A stretch of 64,000 bases of DNA from CAIZQW01 sp942493055 (GCA_942493055.1 OW818680.1:4588001-4652000), one strand, 5' to 3'; positions 1 through 10,043 are shown, numbered from the stretch's first letter. Numbers and translations: made by a program. Notes: generated from the sequence alone by a model not told the origin.

Positions 1-2495
1 CCGAGCAATGGGCGGGCAAGAAGCAGGATGGCAAAACAGACCAGTATGCGCTGGCGGTGCTCTTCTACGAATTGGTGAGCGGGGAGGTCCCCTTCCTGGG
101 TGCGTTTGAGACGGGGGACCCGATCATCATGATGACCGCAGTGGGACAGCGGGACCCGGATCCGCTCCCCATGTTGTCAGCGTTGCAAAATATGGCATTG
201 ATGCGCGCCCTCTCCAAGAACCCGGCCCAGCGGTATGACTCCTGTCTGGATTTCTGGGAGGCGTTGTCAGGGATTCAGTTGAGTGTTGAGCACTCTGTGA
301 AAGCGCTGGGAGAAAACGGGGAGAATATCGTCAAGGCGGTGCAGACGTTTAATAAGGCCGTCTCCTGGGTAGAACGCTTGCGCATTCCTCACTATCTGCA
401 GGTCGGAAGGGAGTTCCTGGTGGATCTGCTGAGAGTCGTCCCACCGGTATCACGTTTTGTTGATCGCATCCTGGGCACTATTATTGAGCCGAAACAGTCA
501 TGGATATCTGTGAAGGCGGAGCCGGGCACGATTTGGCAACTCTGCAAGCAATATGTTTTTGTGCTTGTGGCCGCCTCCTTGATCCCAGCCGTCGTCGATG
601 CGTTTCATTCAAGCCGATATTCCTCTGGCTATTGGACGCTCAGTTCGATGCTGCTGCTCGTCCTAGGGCGGTATCTATTGACCCTTGGAGGACTCTATCT
701 CGGCGCACGACTCATCAGTGAACTGGCTCCGAAATTCGGGGCGCCAAAGGTCAGGGAGAACGCCTTTAAACTGGTTGTTTTCGCGCTCACGCCTGTTTTT
801 TTGAGTTCTATTATTGGTTCCATGATTTATTTTCATCTACCCTATTGGCTGGGCTGGGGCTATGCAGCGTTCCTGCTCTATTGGGGTGTCAAGGTGTTGA
901 TGGACGCTGAGCAAAAAAAGGTATTCGCTTACGCCGCAGTTTCCTTTGCCCTCCTGGTCGCGCTTTACGGGAGTTTGGGCTATTTCTCCAGGCAGTCTGA
1001 ACGAAAACTTTCAGTTTGGACATACCAAGCCAGAAGAGCTTGGGATAATAAATCGATTGCCAGTAAAATTCCTCAAAGACAGCAGGTTGCTCAACGGACC
1101 ACGCCTCAACACCAGATGACTCAACGGACTCCACCGGTTCCACCAACACCTCTCCCCCCTGTTATTGATGATAATCAAGCGGATACCTATTTCGAGTCGA
1201 GCGATATCGATCCTGACTCTGCCATTCCGCCCATGAACCTGCCGAGTGATATTTGGCTTCATCCCAAGACGCTGTGTATGCTTATCCAGCGTGAATTCCC
1301 GTCAGGCAGTCCGACCAATACGCTTGTCGTCTTTGGATTGGACTCACAGGCCGAGTTGAATATGTTCTGCGAAAAGATGAAGGAGAATGGCTGGCGTATC
1401 ACCAAGATCGGCTATGCGAGCAAGCAGAACCGTGACTTGATCGCGAGTCAGGGAATATCGGCTTCATTTGCCAAAGCACGTAAGACGGCGACGCTTATAC
1501 AAAGAAGAGATTATAGTTTTGAACTGGTGGTCTGCGGACCTGAGGACGAGTCCGTCTCTCTTGATAAGCCGCTTGACCCTGTCCCTAAACCTGTCATGAT
1601 CGAGCCACCACAGAAGGTTTCGGAGCAGCCTATATCCAACGCGGTCAGTGATGAAGAGCGTCAGCAGAAGGTTGCAGAAGCCGCGCGCATCCTCATGATG
1701 CAACAACAGCAACAGGCGGCAGAGAAGGCCGCCAGCGAGAAGTTGGAAGCGCGACAGCAACAGGAGAATGCCCTGCGTCTTGCGGAGGAGAAAAGAAAGC
1801 AGGAGGCGTTGGACGCTGAAAAGAAACGAATCGAAGATGAGGCAAAAAAGGTAGCGGAAGAGCAGAAGCGCCTGGATGAAGAAAAGGCGAAGCTGGAAGA
1901 GGCCAAGCGCCTCGTTCAGGAGCAGAAGGAGAAGGAGGAACAGGCTGCCCTCGCAAAACAGGAGGAAGCGCTCCGAATAAAAAACAAACCAATGAACGAC
2001 CTGAAAAAAAATCCCATGGACAGGACGGAACTCGCAAAATTGAAGCCCTTGATTCAGGCCAGCAATGACCCTGATGAGAAATGCAGATGGAGTGTCATTT
2101 ATTGCCTCGGGATGTTGGCGATGGGGAATACGAAAGAGGGTTATGATTTGCGAATAGGAATCAACCGTGTTTATCCGCGCCAGACCCTTGCCGATTTGTC
2201 AGACAGGAGCCTCTCTGACGAATGCAACAAATGTGAGGGCGGACGCTGCAAGCAGGTTTGCTTGAAATGTAAAGGTGCGGGAAGATGCTCTGCTTGTGAA
2301 GGGGCTGGAAGAGGTGCAAAAGTAGGCCTTGACGGACAGCAGCTTCGTTGTCTCATCTGTACGGGCAACGGAACCTGCAGAGAGTGCAGCGGGACAGGGT
2401 CTCGCTCCGAAGTCTGCAAGGCGTGTGCCGGGAGAGGCTATTCATTTTCCATGACCAAATGTAAAAGTCTCTACATGGGGTTATTGGGAGAGTAA
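1..2495 (+). CDS. Ser/Thr protein kinase-like membrane protein with YIP1-like, coiled-coil and DnaJ-type zinc region (5' end cut off)
   Basis: The reading frame is already open at the first base, so the true start lies upstream. The first residues (GKTDQYALAVLFYELVSGEVPF) match the subdomain IX region of bacterial Hanks-type kinases; the catalytic loop would be off-window. Next come several hydrophobic segments (about bases 540-990) resembling a YIP1-type domain, a Pro/Gln-rich linker, a domain of about 110 residues I do not recognise, a long charged coiled coil (about bases 1640-1980) and a C-terminal cluster of CxxCxGxG-like repeats as in the DnaJ zinc-binding region. This suggests a membrane-anchored signalling protein. 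Kinase activity cannot be judged because the active-site half is missing. The gene heads a co-directional run of secreted proteins. Confidence 0.7.
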   Translation, partial: EQWAGKKQDGKTDQYALAVLFYELVSGEVPFLGAFETGDPIIMMTAVGQRDPDPLPMLSALQNMALMRALSKNPAQRYDSCLDFWEALSGIQLSVEHSVKALGENGENIVKAVQTFNKAVSWVERLRIPHYLQVGREFLVDLLRVVPPVSRFVDRILGTIIEPKQSWISVKAEPGTIWQLCKQYVFVLVAASLIPAVVDAFHSSRYSSGYWTLSSMLLLVLGRYLLTLGGLYLGARLISELAPKFGAPKVRENAFKLVVFALTPVFLSSIIGSMIYFHLPYWLGWGYAAFLLYWGVKVLMDAEQKKVFAYAAVSFALLVALYGSLGYFSRQSERKLSVWTYQARRAWDNKSIASKIPQRQQVAQRTTPQHQMTQRTPPVPPTPLPPVIDDNQADTYFESSDIDPDSAIPPMNLPSDIWLHPKTLCMLIQREFPSGSPTNTLVVFGLDSQAELNMFCEKMKENGWRITKIGYASKQNRDLIASQGISASFAKARKTATLIQRRDYSFELVVCGPEDESVSLDKPLDPVPKPVMIEPPQKVSEQPISNAVSDEERQQKVAEAARILMMQQQQQAAEKAASEKLEARQQQENALRLAEEKRKQEALDAEKKRIEDEAKKVAEEQKRLDEEKAKLEEAKRLVQEQKEKEEQAALAKQEEALRIKNKPMNDLKKNPMDRTELAKLKPLIQASNDPDEKCRWSVIYCLGMLAMGNTKEGYDLRIGINRVYPRQTLADLSDRSLSDECNKCEGGRCKQVCLKCKGAGRCSACEGAGRGAKVGLDGQQLRCLICTGNGTCRECSGTGSRSEVCKACAGRGYSFSMTKCKSLYMGLLGE

Positions 2496-2814
2496 AACAT
2501 TGGTATGACCGGACGCGCAACGCGCGTCCCTCCGAGGAGAGGCAGGGAGTCGATGGGAGTCGAGGAAATCGATAGAGTCGACAGAATCGAATCAGTCGAT
2601 TCCATCGATTCGGGCGAATTGATCGCAGACAGGAATGTCTGTGCCACCTTGAATAACAAACAATAAATAAAATAAAATAGAAATAAGTAAAAATACTAGT
2701 TGACAACAAACATAAACAAATAGTAATATAGCGGCGTTTTAGGAGATTGTGAATTTGATGGAAGAGGAAAGAGGATTGAGTTATCATGATGCACATTAAA
2801 GTGAGTACTGCTTC
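2496..2814. repeat. Intergenic region with TCGA/CGAT-rich repeats and a dispersed host repeat
   Basis: No gene is visible. Bases 2549-2612 are a dense run of TCGA and CGAT units, many palindromic. Bases 2629-2652 (acaggaatgtctgtgccacc) recur almost exactly near 11203-11225, so this is a dispersed host intergenic repeat. The remainder up to the next start is AT-rich and may hold its promoter, but no clean -35/-10 pair stands out. Confidence 0.5.
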
Positions 2815-3735
2815 ATGAATGAGTCAGAAAAAAAATGTTGCGTGTGCGGGCAGGCGTTGCCGAATCGCTGGGCGATCGGCGGGCGCTGTACGGAGAAGGG
2901 ATGCGAGGCTCTGTTTTGCAGACTTCATGCGAGCCAGGGCAATGGACAGTGTCGGGCGCATGGCTGGAAGGAGAAAGCGATGAATACAATTATGGGAAGC
3001 CGGAAGTCGGAAATGAAAAGCCAGGATCGTGCGGCGGAGCGCGCGGAGGAACTGAGGCTCGTCCGGCAGGCTACGGCTGACCTGGCCAAGAAGGCCATGG
3101 CAGGAACCCTCTTCCTGGCACAAAAGATTGGCGCGGGCGCAAAGACGATCTGGGCGAAGCTGCATGTGGACCGCTCCCCGGAGGCGATGCTGAGTTCCCT
3201 GCATGGCAGCCTGGATGAGAATACAGTGCGCCGTGAGAAGGCGGCAACAGAGATGGAAGCCCTTCATATCCAAATCGCAGCCAAGAAGAAGCTCTATCAA
3301 GCCGCTGCGCCTGTGCGTCAACGGATGCTGAAGACGGAGCTGCAGACCCTGATGACGCATTACAAGAGTCTTGAGCGCGAGTTCATGCTGCTGTCGGAGA
3401 ACGAGAAGACGATTCTGACCATCAAGGGGCGGTTTATGGAGTTGATTGCGCATGGTCTGCGCGGCAAGGTGGATGAAGATCTGATTGACCGGCTGGCCAG
3501 CGATGTCGAGGACAAGACCGATGACGCGGAATCCATCCAGGATGCCATGGGCGACCTTGAAAAGGCGGGACGTCGGAAGGATCGCGAAGGGGGCGATTTC
3601 GACTCCGAGCTGGCGGGCTTTGGCGATATCGAATTGCCCGCCTCCGCAGAGGAGACAAAAGAGGGCACAGCAAGCGAGCCGCCCCTTTCAAGCACACCCC
3701 GTATTACGGGCAAGGAAGAGCCGCTGGCGGAGTAA
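2815..3735 (+). CDS. Hypothetical protein with N-terminal zinc-binding cysteines and coiled coil
   Basis: 306 residues. The N-terminus has paired cysteines and histidines (CCVCGQ at residues 8-13, then C-x4-C and further Cys/His to about residue 48), like a small treble-clef or B-box-type zinc site. The middle (about residues 60-220) is helical and charged, predicted coiled coil; the C-terminus is acidic and disordered. There is no signal peptide or membrane segment. It sits 55 bp before a secreted CsgG-like protein on the same strand, probably in the same operon. I do not recognise a named family. Confidence 0.6.
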   Translation: MNESEKKCCVCGQALPNRWAIGGRCTEKGCEALFCRLHASQGNGQCRAHGWKEKAMNTIMGSRKSEMKSQDRAAERAEELRLVRQATADLAKKAMAGTLFLAQKIGAGAKTIWAKLHVDRSPEAMLSSLHGSLDENTVRREKAATEMEALHIQIAAKKKLYQAAAPVRQRMLKTELQTLMTHYKSLEREFMLLSENEKTILTIKGRFMELIAHGLRGKVDEDLIDRLASDVEDKTDDAESIQDAMGDLEKAGRRKDREGGDFDSELAGFGDIELPASAEETKEGTASEPPLSSTPRITGKEEPLAE

Positions 3736-3789
3736 TGAAGATAAATTTCCACTGCACAAATGCGGTGGCACAAACAAAGGAGCAACAAC

Positions 3790-4953
3790 ATGAAGAGATT
3801 CACACAGTACACAGCGGCGCTGATGGTGGCGATCGGCGTGGTGCGTTCCGTTGGCGCAGGCGAGCGCGAACTGTCCTACGCGATTGAAGACACCTCCTTC
3901 CAGTCGGTCATGCAACTGACCTCGGATGTGCAGGGCAAGGCTAAAAATATCGCCTTTGTCAAGCTGACCTACCCCAACAGCCCGGCGCCAGTGCCGAACT
4001 GGCGCAATTTGGTCTCTGTGTTTGAGACCAGCCTGATCAAGGACAAGCCCCAGGGGCTCTCCTTTGTGACGCATGCGGACAAGACAGAGGACTGGACCGA
4101 GATTGACAAGGTCTTTGATGCGGTCACCGATTTCGGCGACTATGATCCGAAGACACTGCCGAAGACCGGCATCTTCAAAGTGTGCGACGCCTTCCTGGTC
4201 GGACAGCTTATCGATGCCCGCGAGAAGGATGGAGAAAGCTCTGTGCGCGTGGCCTTGAGACTCATCAAGGTGGAAACCTCTGAAGTCCTGTGGGCTGCGA
4301 CGGTCGAAGGTGTGTATGAAGCACCGCTCGCAGAGCCCGAGGTGACGATGGATATGCGCAAGGCCTTGGTGCTCGCGGCGGAAGATGCCGTTAAAGCATT
4401 AGATGCAAAAGCCGCTGGTTATCAGGCGCTGCTGATGCCCTTCAAAGGCGAGTTTGGCAAGACCACGCGGGATGTTTTTCTTAGTGCCCTCAGCAAAGCG
4501 GACAAGAAGGTGACCGTCCTGGCGTTGCCGGAAGAGGGCGATGACCGCCGCATGGCCCGCTTCCTGCGTAACCGGGTCGAGAACGGCAAGGGGATCAACA
4601 GCTCCGTGCTCCAATGGATCGTCAAGAAGTCGAACAGCGGGAGCGAAGCGGGCAAATGGGCGATCCTGGACGGCAAGGTCGCGACGCAGGTGGATGCCTA
4701 TAAAGGGAAGCCAGTCCGCTGGGAGGCTGTCCTGGATGCGCAACTCAAGGACATCAACAACAATTTCGCTGTGGTTTCCTCTGTCAGCGGCACAGGTGTG
4801 CGCAAGTCGACCGTGGACGGGGAGAATCTCACCTGGTGGGATAAGGTTGTCCTAGAGTTGCAGGGAGGCATGAATCTGTCCCGTGTCGCACTCCTCGTGG
4901 GAATTCTCATCTTGTGCGTGTTTGTCTATAAATTTATGATCCGTGTTCGTTAA
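3790..4953 (+). CDS. Secreted CsgG-like protein with C-terminal membrane segment
   Basis: I start it at the ATG at 3790, which follows an AAAGGAG ribosome site and opens directly into a signal peptide; the frame extends further upstream without such support. The mature part alternates beta and alpha segments in the style of the CsgG/LpoB fold: an early strand ending in FVKLTYP, then a region on variation of a ligand with LRLIKVETSEVLWAATVEG, a typical CsgG-like signature. A hydrophobic helix close to the C-terminus would anchor it. It is followed 13 bp later by a lipoprotein gene. The family call is by fold pattern only. Confidence 0.5.
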   Translation: MKRFTQYTAALMVAIGVVRSVGAGERELSYAIEDTSFQSVMQLTSDVQGKAKNIAFVKLTYPNSPAPVPNWRNLVSVFETSLIKDKPQGLSFVTHADKTEDWTEIDKVFDAVTDFGDYDPKTLPKTGIFKVCDAFLVGQLIDAREKDGESSVRVALRLIKVETSEVLWAATVEGVYEAPLAEPEVTMDMRKALVLAAEDAVKALDAKAAGYQALLMPFKGEFGKTTRDVFLSALSKADKKVTVLALPEEGDDRRMARFLRNRVENGKGINSSVLQWIVKKSNSGSEAGKWAILDGKVATQVDAYKGKPVRWEAVLDAQLKDINNNFAVVSSVSGTGVRKSTVDGENLTWWDKVVLELQGGMNLSRVALLVGILILCVFVYKFMIRVR

Positions 4954-4966
4954 CAGGAGATTATCT

Positions 4967-5854
4967 ATGAAAAAAAATATCACCTTCCTTTCAATCACAG
5001 CCGGGCTTTTGGTGTTGACAGCGTGCAGAACCGTTGACACGAAAGCCTCGGGTTATCAGACCGTCACAGCCCAGGGTCAGCCCGTCGTGACCAGCCCCGG
5101 CACGATTCAGACGCAGCAGCCAGGGCTTGTGAAAGCTGTTGGAGCACGTCCGGACGCCGTGAATCTGCGTCCCCAGGAGACGCAGATGGCCACGGCCTCC
5201 TCCGTGCTTGAGCAGATACGCGTGCTGGTACGTCCAAGCGCCTCTGGCGAGTCGGCCGCGCAGACCGCCACCTACCTGCGCAACGGCGTGCAGGGTGCCC
5301 TCGCAAAGGCCGGCTACAGGGTGGTTTATGCAGGCCCAGCTGAAATCATCGCCGACCTGACGGTGAACAGCGCGCCGCTGAATGCCCGCGGGACACGGGT
5401 GGTCTACAAGGGCGATGTGGATGTGGCGGTCACGCGTACGCCGGAGTATAATGCCATTGTAGGGCAGCACGTGAAGGATGTCATCGCGCGAAACCGTTTT
5501 GATGTGACAGGCGCGCCAGGGCGAGGGGAGGGCGATGCGCTCAAGAGTGTTGCGGACAAGATGAGCGCCGAGGTCTCGCCTTGGCTGGCGGATGCCTGCA
5601 TCAAGGTTGGCGGCAAGATGGAGATTTGCATCGTGACGATCGCCAATGCCTGGTTCCTTTCGCCGCACTCCGAATACCCGACACAGTTTGTCCGGCGTGT
5701 CCGTGAGCTGGGCGGCGTGTATGACTGCACGATTTTGGCGACAGACAACGTCAACAAGACCATACAAGCGCGCATTGTTTACGACAAGGATCGCTTCCCG
5801 GACGGGTTGATCAACCGACTCTACACGATTAAAGAGCTGAACATTCACAGGTAA
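4967..5854 (+). CDS. Lipoprotein of unknown function
   Basis: Start at 4967, preceded by CAGGAGA. The N-terminus is a type II signal peptide with the lipobox LTAC (Cys about residue 20), so it is probably lipidated and exported. The body has strand-rich segments similar in organisation to outer-membrane CsgG/LpoB-like lipoproteins (AGYRVVYAGPAEIIADLTV), with a regular mixed secondary structure. It lies between the CsgG-like gene and the surface repeat protein with gaps of 13 and 5 bp, so the three are likely co-transcribed. Confidence 0.6.
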   Translation: MKKNITFLSITAGLLVLTACRTVDTKASGYQTVTAQGQPVVTSPGTIQTQQPGLVKAVGARPDAVNLRPQETQMATASSVLEQIRVLVRPSASGESAAQTATYLRNGVQGALAKAGYRVVYAGPAEIIADLTVNSAPLNARGTRVVYKGDVDVAVTRTPEYNAIVGQHVKDVIARNRFDVTGAPGRGEGDALKSVADKMSAEVSPWLADACIKVGGKMEICIVTIANAWFLSPHSEYPTQFVRRVRELGGVYDCTILATDNVNKTIQARIVYDKDRFPDGLINRLYTIKELNIHR

Positions 5855-5859
5855 CAAAC

Positions 5860-6501
5860 ATGAAACAGATCTTTAGTCTTGGATTGTCAATGGGTCTTGC
5901 GTGTGCGGCCTTCGCCGGCACGGACATGCGCTCCGGGCACCCTGCTGGGCTCCCGCCGCCCTTGCCGCCGGACGTGGTGCCTGTTGAGACCTCCGGCTCC
6001 TCCTCTGCCCTCACGCCAAAGCCTGATGACGAGCCCGTGACGCCCCTGGCAATCACCCTTCTCGGCTTCAGCGTTCCCTATACAACGGGCTGGGACATCT
6101 ATGGGCTACGTCTCAACACGTGCATTCCAGGATGGAGTGTCGGACATGACGATATCTTCGGCCTCGATGTCGGGTTGAGCGGAGAGTTGTCAGGCGATGC
6201 TGCGGGAATCAGCTGCAACGTATTTGACAACATCTGTGATGATTTTGGAGGCATACAGATCGGGGGGCTTTACAATCGGATTCGTGGCGATACACCTGCG
6301 GCGATTCAGCTTACATTTATCCACAACCGGGTGAACGCGATGAATGGCATACAGCTTGGTGGCCTTTGGAATGTGGCCACCCGTTTGTATGGGTTGCAAA
6401 TTGGACTTGTCAATTATGCGGAAAGCGGCGCAGGGCTCCAGATCGGAATATGGAACCAATGCGGCACGATTGCTTCACCCATTCTGGGCGTGGTCTTTTA
6501 A
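5860..6501 (+). CDS. LA_2272-like surface repeat protein
   Basis: 213 residues with a signal peptide ending near AFAG and a proline-rich linker. The C-terminal half has repeated short strands of the pattern GIQIGGLYN / GIQLGGLWN / GLQIGLVNY / GLQIGIWNQ, each about 20-25 residues apart. This is the repeat signature I associate with LA_2272-type surface repeat proteins known from Leptospira and other bacteria. It is probably an exported outer-surface protein. The family match rests on the repeat pattern alone. Confidence 0.6.
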   Translation: MKQIFSLGLSMGLACAAFAGTDMRSGHPAGLPPPLPPDVVPVETSGSSSALTPKPDDEPVTPLAITLLGFSVPYTTGWDIYGLRLNTCIPGWSVGHDDIFGLDVGLSGELSGDAAGISCNVFDNICDDFGGIQIGGLYNRIRGDTPAAIQLTFIHNRVNAMNGIQLGGLWNVATRLYGLQIGLVNYAESGAGLQIGIWNQCGTIASPILGVVF

Positions 6502-6547
6502 TAGCAAGCCCGTCATTTCAATGAAATTATCGAAAGGGATGTTTTAA

Positions 6548-6733
6548 ATGAACCGCAAAGAGCAATTACAAAACGAACATCAGGGACGTGTGGATCGGAT
6601 GCGCATCGATTCTCCGCTGCCCAGACGCGTCATGCCGCAGCAGCGGTGGAGTATGCGAGGGATGATATTGATTCTTCTTGGCGCACTCGTACTGACAGGC
6701 GTAGCTGTGTGGGCTTTATTTGGAGGAATTTAA
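6548..6733 (+). CDS. Small single-pass membrane protein
   Basis: 61 residues; hydrophilic charged N-terminus and a C-terminal transmembrane helix (GMILILLGALVLTGVAVWAL). A ribosome site (AAAGGGA) lies upstream. Its 3' part (from base 6624) is inside the 533-bp duplicated block, so the second copy near 11512 retains only the C-terminal part. No family recognised. Confidence 0.45.
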   Translation: MNRKEQLQNEHQGRVDRMRIDSPLPRRVMPQQRWSMRGMILILLGALVLTGVAVWALFGGI

Positions 6734-7156
6734 GCATGAGAATCAATTTTACCTCACTTATTCAACGGCGCTCGGCTCGGAGATGCCTCTGGTTTTGGGG
6801 ACTCCTATCGCTTGCACTGATTCTTTCACTGGGTTCGTGCGCGTCACACCATTTCGTGCGAACAGATAAGGGGTGGGTGGTCGTCAACAAACGCTTTGTC
6901 GGCATTTTGGGAACGTGCGCGGATGTCAGGGGCTGGAAATGGGCGGATGTTGTGGCTCACCCCGATCTTTCACAGGCCTTGATCCAGGCCGGGTATAGCG
7001 ACGTATTGCCCAAAGAGCCTACGCTGCTGGATAAGACGATTGAGAAAACAAAACAGGTGGCCGAGGAGGTGATTTCCAAAGGCACCAATGCGTGGCAATC
7101 GCTTAAGACGAAAATGTCAAAGACAAATAGTGTACAGACGGCTACCACGCCTTAGC
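6624..7156. repeat. Duplicated block, copy 1 (533 bp)
   Basis: This block recurs at 11512-12044 in the same orientation. Reading both copies side by side, the only difference I see is G at 7132 against A at 12020. It covers the end of the small membrane protein gene and the entire following lipoprotein gene. Confidence 0.9.
6736..7155 (+). CDS. Small lipoprotein, copy 1
   Basis: Start at 6736 after GGAGGAATTTAAGC. 139 residues with an arginine-rich N-region, hydrophobic helix and the lipobox LGSC (SLGSCASHH), so a predicted lipoprotein. The mature part is short and charged with a Lys/Glu helix near the C-terminus. It has a near-identical paralogue at 11624-12043. No family recognised. Confidence 0.6.
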   Translation: MRINFTSLIQRRSARRCLWFWGLLSLALILSLGSCASHHFVRTDKGWVVVNKRFVGILGTCADVRGWKWADVVAHPDLSQALIQAGYSDVLPKEPTLLDKTIEKTKQVAEEVISKGTNAWQSLKTKMSKTNSVQTATTP

Positions 7157-7219
7157 TCTTAACATGATGCTAGTTTTTTGATTAGGCTGAAAAACAGACT
7201 GTCGCTAAAGGAAAAGAAA

Positions 7220-8695
7220 ATGAAAAAAACTGTGCCTGCTGGAAAAACAGTGATTTTGTCCAAACGGGAACAAGTTTACAGATGGATTCCATTATGCATA
7301 TGCAGATTTCTGCTTAGTTTTGGTTTCATCGTCATTCTCGCACCTCAAGCACAAGCACAGTCTGCGAGTATTGGAGGGGATTTACGGAACACAACGGTGG
7401 AAATCGGAGACAGCATGAAGGAGGGCGACGTTGTACTAAATCTGATGAAGGATCAAGAAAAGACGAAAGCCAGTGGAGGAGTGACTGTTAAAAGAAAAGA
7501 GCAGGTTTCATTTGACGAAACAGGCTCCCTGATTACAAAAACAGCTGGCTTCTGGAAAGGACTGGAGGCGCAGACGTATACTGTAACCTGTTACAACAAT
7601 GAAGGTGCAGGAATTGCCAAATTGGAACTCCAAGGCGAAGTGAGATGGGATAGCGAACGTAATGTGATCAAAGGGAAAGAGAATTTTCTGCGAATTAATA
7701 CCCGTAGTGCGCCCAACAAGTGGATTAAAATTGAAGTGACAGATCTCGTGGACGGCAGGTTGATAATTGTTACCGAAAAAGGGAAGTCGTACATTGTCGA
7801 CATGTTATCCAACTCGTTTATGGCAAGGATAGAGGAGAAAGAGACAACCGTTCAGGCCACATCTTTATCTTTAACAATGAGCATACTTATCGTGTTCGCA
7901 GTACTTGTAGTGCTATGTATTGCCTTTGTCGTCTATCGCAGGCAACGGCTGCGTGTTCCAGCAACCTTGCAGGACAACAAGGAGAAAACAGCGTGCTTTA
8001 GCTACACTGCCTTGACAAAAACTGGAGAACGGGTCTCAAGCAAAATTGAGGCTATCGATACGATGAGTGCTATGAGTGCGCTCAAATTGCTGGGGTTGAC
8101 ACCAACATCAATTACAACTTCGGGCTGGAGTACGGGACGCGCTCCCATCAATGTGGAATCACCAGAGTTGCTTTGTCCGAAATGCAATAAGGTGGTAAAA
8201 GTTGATGCAAGAGAGCAGGGGAAGGACATAGCATGTCCTTCATGTAATGAAAATGTTCAAGTATCTCTGGAGATCTGTAGTTTTGGGGGTAAGCCAGAGA
8301 TTATATCATTTCTAGTTATAGGGATTCTATCACTCGCGACGTTCGTTGTATCTCTTACTGAATCGTCGCCAACTATACTCGCATTTGTAACGGGTGCGAT
8401 CTCATGTATATTTGCTCTTCCCTTCGGCCTTATAGTTATAGCAGGAATACTGTCCGAGGTGTTGCAGGTCTTTACGCCAGGTGGAGGGAGAGCCATACCG
8501 CTTTTCGTGTGGAATGGTGGTATTGATGGCCTGTCACCTGCAGAGTTTCGTGAGTTTAGGTCAAGCCCCACCGTGTATCGTTTTGCAAAGGTCTACTTAT
8601 GGCTGGTGGTCAACTCACTTATTGGAGTAGTCGTAACGCTGGTTGCCTTCGCCTGCCTCTATGCGTTTATGGAATTTATTCGGCAATCACGCTGA
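7220..8695 (+). CDS. Membrane protein with GspF N-terminal-like domain and zinc ribbon
   Basis: Start at 7220 after AAAGGAAAAG. An N-terminal hydrophobic segment and AQAQ cleavage-like site lead into an extracytoplasmic domain (about residues 50-220), then a transmembrane helix. After it comes FSYTALTKTGERVSSKIEAI...ALKLLGLTPTSI, which follows the pattern of the N-terminal half-domain of GspF/PilC inner-membrane platform proteins (YxAxxxxGxxxxGxxxA...LxxxGxxP). A CPKC...CPSC zinc ribbon and three further membrane segments follow. The rest of the GspF repeat is missing, so this is not a secretion platform protein. A second protein with the same half-domain lies at 10044. Confidence 0.5.
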   Translation: MKKTVPAGKTVILSKREQVYRWIPLCICRFLLSFGFIVILAPQAQAQSASIGGDLRNTTVEIGDSMKEGDVVLNLMKDQEKTKASGGVTVKRKEQVSFDETGSLITKTAGFWKGLEAQTYTVTCYNNEGAGIAKLELQGEVRWDSERNVIKGKENFLRINTRSAPNKWIKIEVTDLVDGRLIIVTEKGKSYIVDMLSNSFMARIEEKETTVQATSLSLTMSILIVFAVLVVLCIAFVVYRRQRLRVPATLQDNKEKTACFSYTALTKTGERVSSKIEAIDTMSAMSALKLLGLTPTSITTSGWSTGRAPINVESPELLCPKCNKVVKVDAREQGKDIACPSCNENVQVSLEICSFGGKPEIISFLVIGILSLATFVVSLTESSPTILAFVTGAISCIFALPFGLIVIAGILSEVLQVFTPGGGRAIPLFVWNGGIDGLSPAEFREFRSSPTVYRFAKVYLWLVVNSLIGVVVTLVAFACLYAFMEFIRQSR

Positions 8696-8943
8696 TAATT
8701 ATGGCTTGGAAATGAGGTGTAAAACAATGCGTTTTAATTATTAAGCCAAATCAGAATCGGGTGTACCTGAATCTGGTGTAATGATATTAAAAGCATCATT
8801 CGAAGAACATGTCACATTTCCTCTTGCTTCTGAAATGCCAAACAGCAATAATAGTTGCAACTTGTTTCAATTGCTATCAAAAGAAAACGAATTTTCACTA
8901 GACGTTGGCTACGAAAAAAAACACCAGAATAGGAGATATGGCC

Positions 8944-10014
8944 ATGCAGAAGAGATATTCCATGATCAGGACGAGTGGCGGCAATTTAAGCGTAGCCGCC
9001 ATTATTACCTTTGTGCTTATGCTAATGCAAGGTTGCACCACGGTGAAGGATCATAAGTTCATCTATGTGGGCATGAACACGGAGAACCTGACTCAGGAGG
9101 TCACAGTTGAAAGCAATCCAAAGGCAAAGCTCTATTTAGGGGGTAAGTACCTCGGCGAAACGCCGATGATCGTACCGTTGTCTTATGAACAGACGAAGAT
9201 AAACCTTGAGCACCGCGAGAGACAGATAGGGTTCGGTTCGGAAAAAATACTCTCTTGTGATCGTCACACGGAGACGTTTCTCACTCCGAAAACATATGTT
9301 CTGGATCTTAGGGCCAAGGGCTATTCTGAAAGACAGTTCACAGTTGAAGTGCCAAGCGAAACAAAACAAGTCACTGTATCACTCGACTCTGAAAAAGCAG
9401 TCATATCACCCATAGAGTGTTCGATTTTAATTGAAGCGCGCCAAGAACATTTCAAGGCCATAGAAGCTGTTTTAGTTCAGTATGTTGTTCCGGATACCAA
9501 GGTTCTGACGGATGGTGAGCGCCGGACAGTGGCGAATACTACGCTACATTCTCAACTCTACACGCTGACGCTCCATAGCCCGTTTGCGTTTGTGAATCTA
9601 ACACAGGAACTGCAATCTCTGGCAGATACACGAGACTTCACTTTTATGACAAGCGGAGCAAAAGTACAAGCGATCTACAAGGCCAATGAACTCAGGACGG
9701 GTATTGAGATGGTCGTCCATGGGAAAGGACGTCCAGGAGCCCAGCAATACCTGATTCGCAACGGAAAAGTAATGCAGCTAAGTCCTGACGGTTATGGTAA
9801 CTGGCAGCAGAAATTCTTCCTAACGGAAGGGGAGAAAGTTGTTCAGCATCTATCACTATTCAAGAGCGATGCAGCAGTTTTTTCAGTATTTAACGAAATA
9901 AATATATATAAACCATCAGCACCCGTTGTATTGACGCGAGCGGAGTTTCTAATGAAGGCCGGCCTAACGGAGCAAGAACTTGACAGCCTGATTGAGATGG
10001 CGAAGGGCAACTAG
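8944..10014 (+). CDS. PEGA-domain lipoprotein
   Basis: The ATG at 8944 has better spacing from AGGAG (8931) than the ATG at 8938. A signal sequence ends in the lipobox LMQGC. Residues about 45-75 (VESNPKAKLYLGGKYLGETP) are a PEGA domain, the beta motif common in bacterial surface lipoproteins. The rest is mixed with no recognised family; it ends with a short helix (AEFLMKAGLTEQELDSLI). It lies between the two GspF-N-like proteins and may work with them at the envelope. Confidence 0.65.
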   Translation: MQKRYSMIRTSGGNLSVAAIITFVLMLMQGCTTVKDHKFIYVGMNTENLTQEVTVESNPKAKLYLGGKYLGETPMIVPLSYEQTKINLEHRERQIGFGSEKILSCDRHTETFLTPKTYVLDLRAKGYSERQFTVEVPSETKQVTVSLDSEKAVISPIECSILIEARQEHFKAIEAVLVQYVVPDTKVLTDGERRTVANTTLHSQLYTLTLHSPFAFVNLTQELQSLADTRDFTFMTSGAKVQAIYKANELRTGIEMVVHGKGRPGAQQYLIRNGKVMQLSPDGYGNWQQKFFLTEGEKVVQHLSLFKSDAAVFSVFNEINIYKPSAPVVLTRAEFLMKAGLTEQELDSLIEMAKGN

Positions 10015-10043
10015 TCAGCGAGAGGACGACAGTCGGCAAGAAA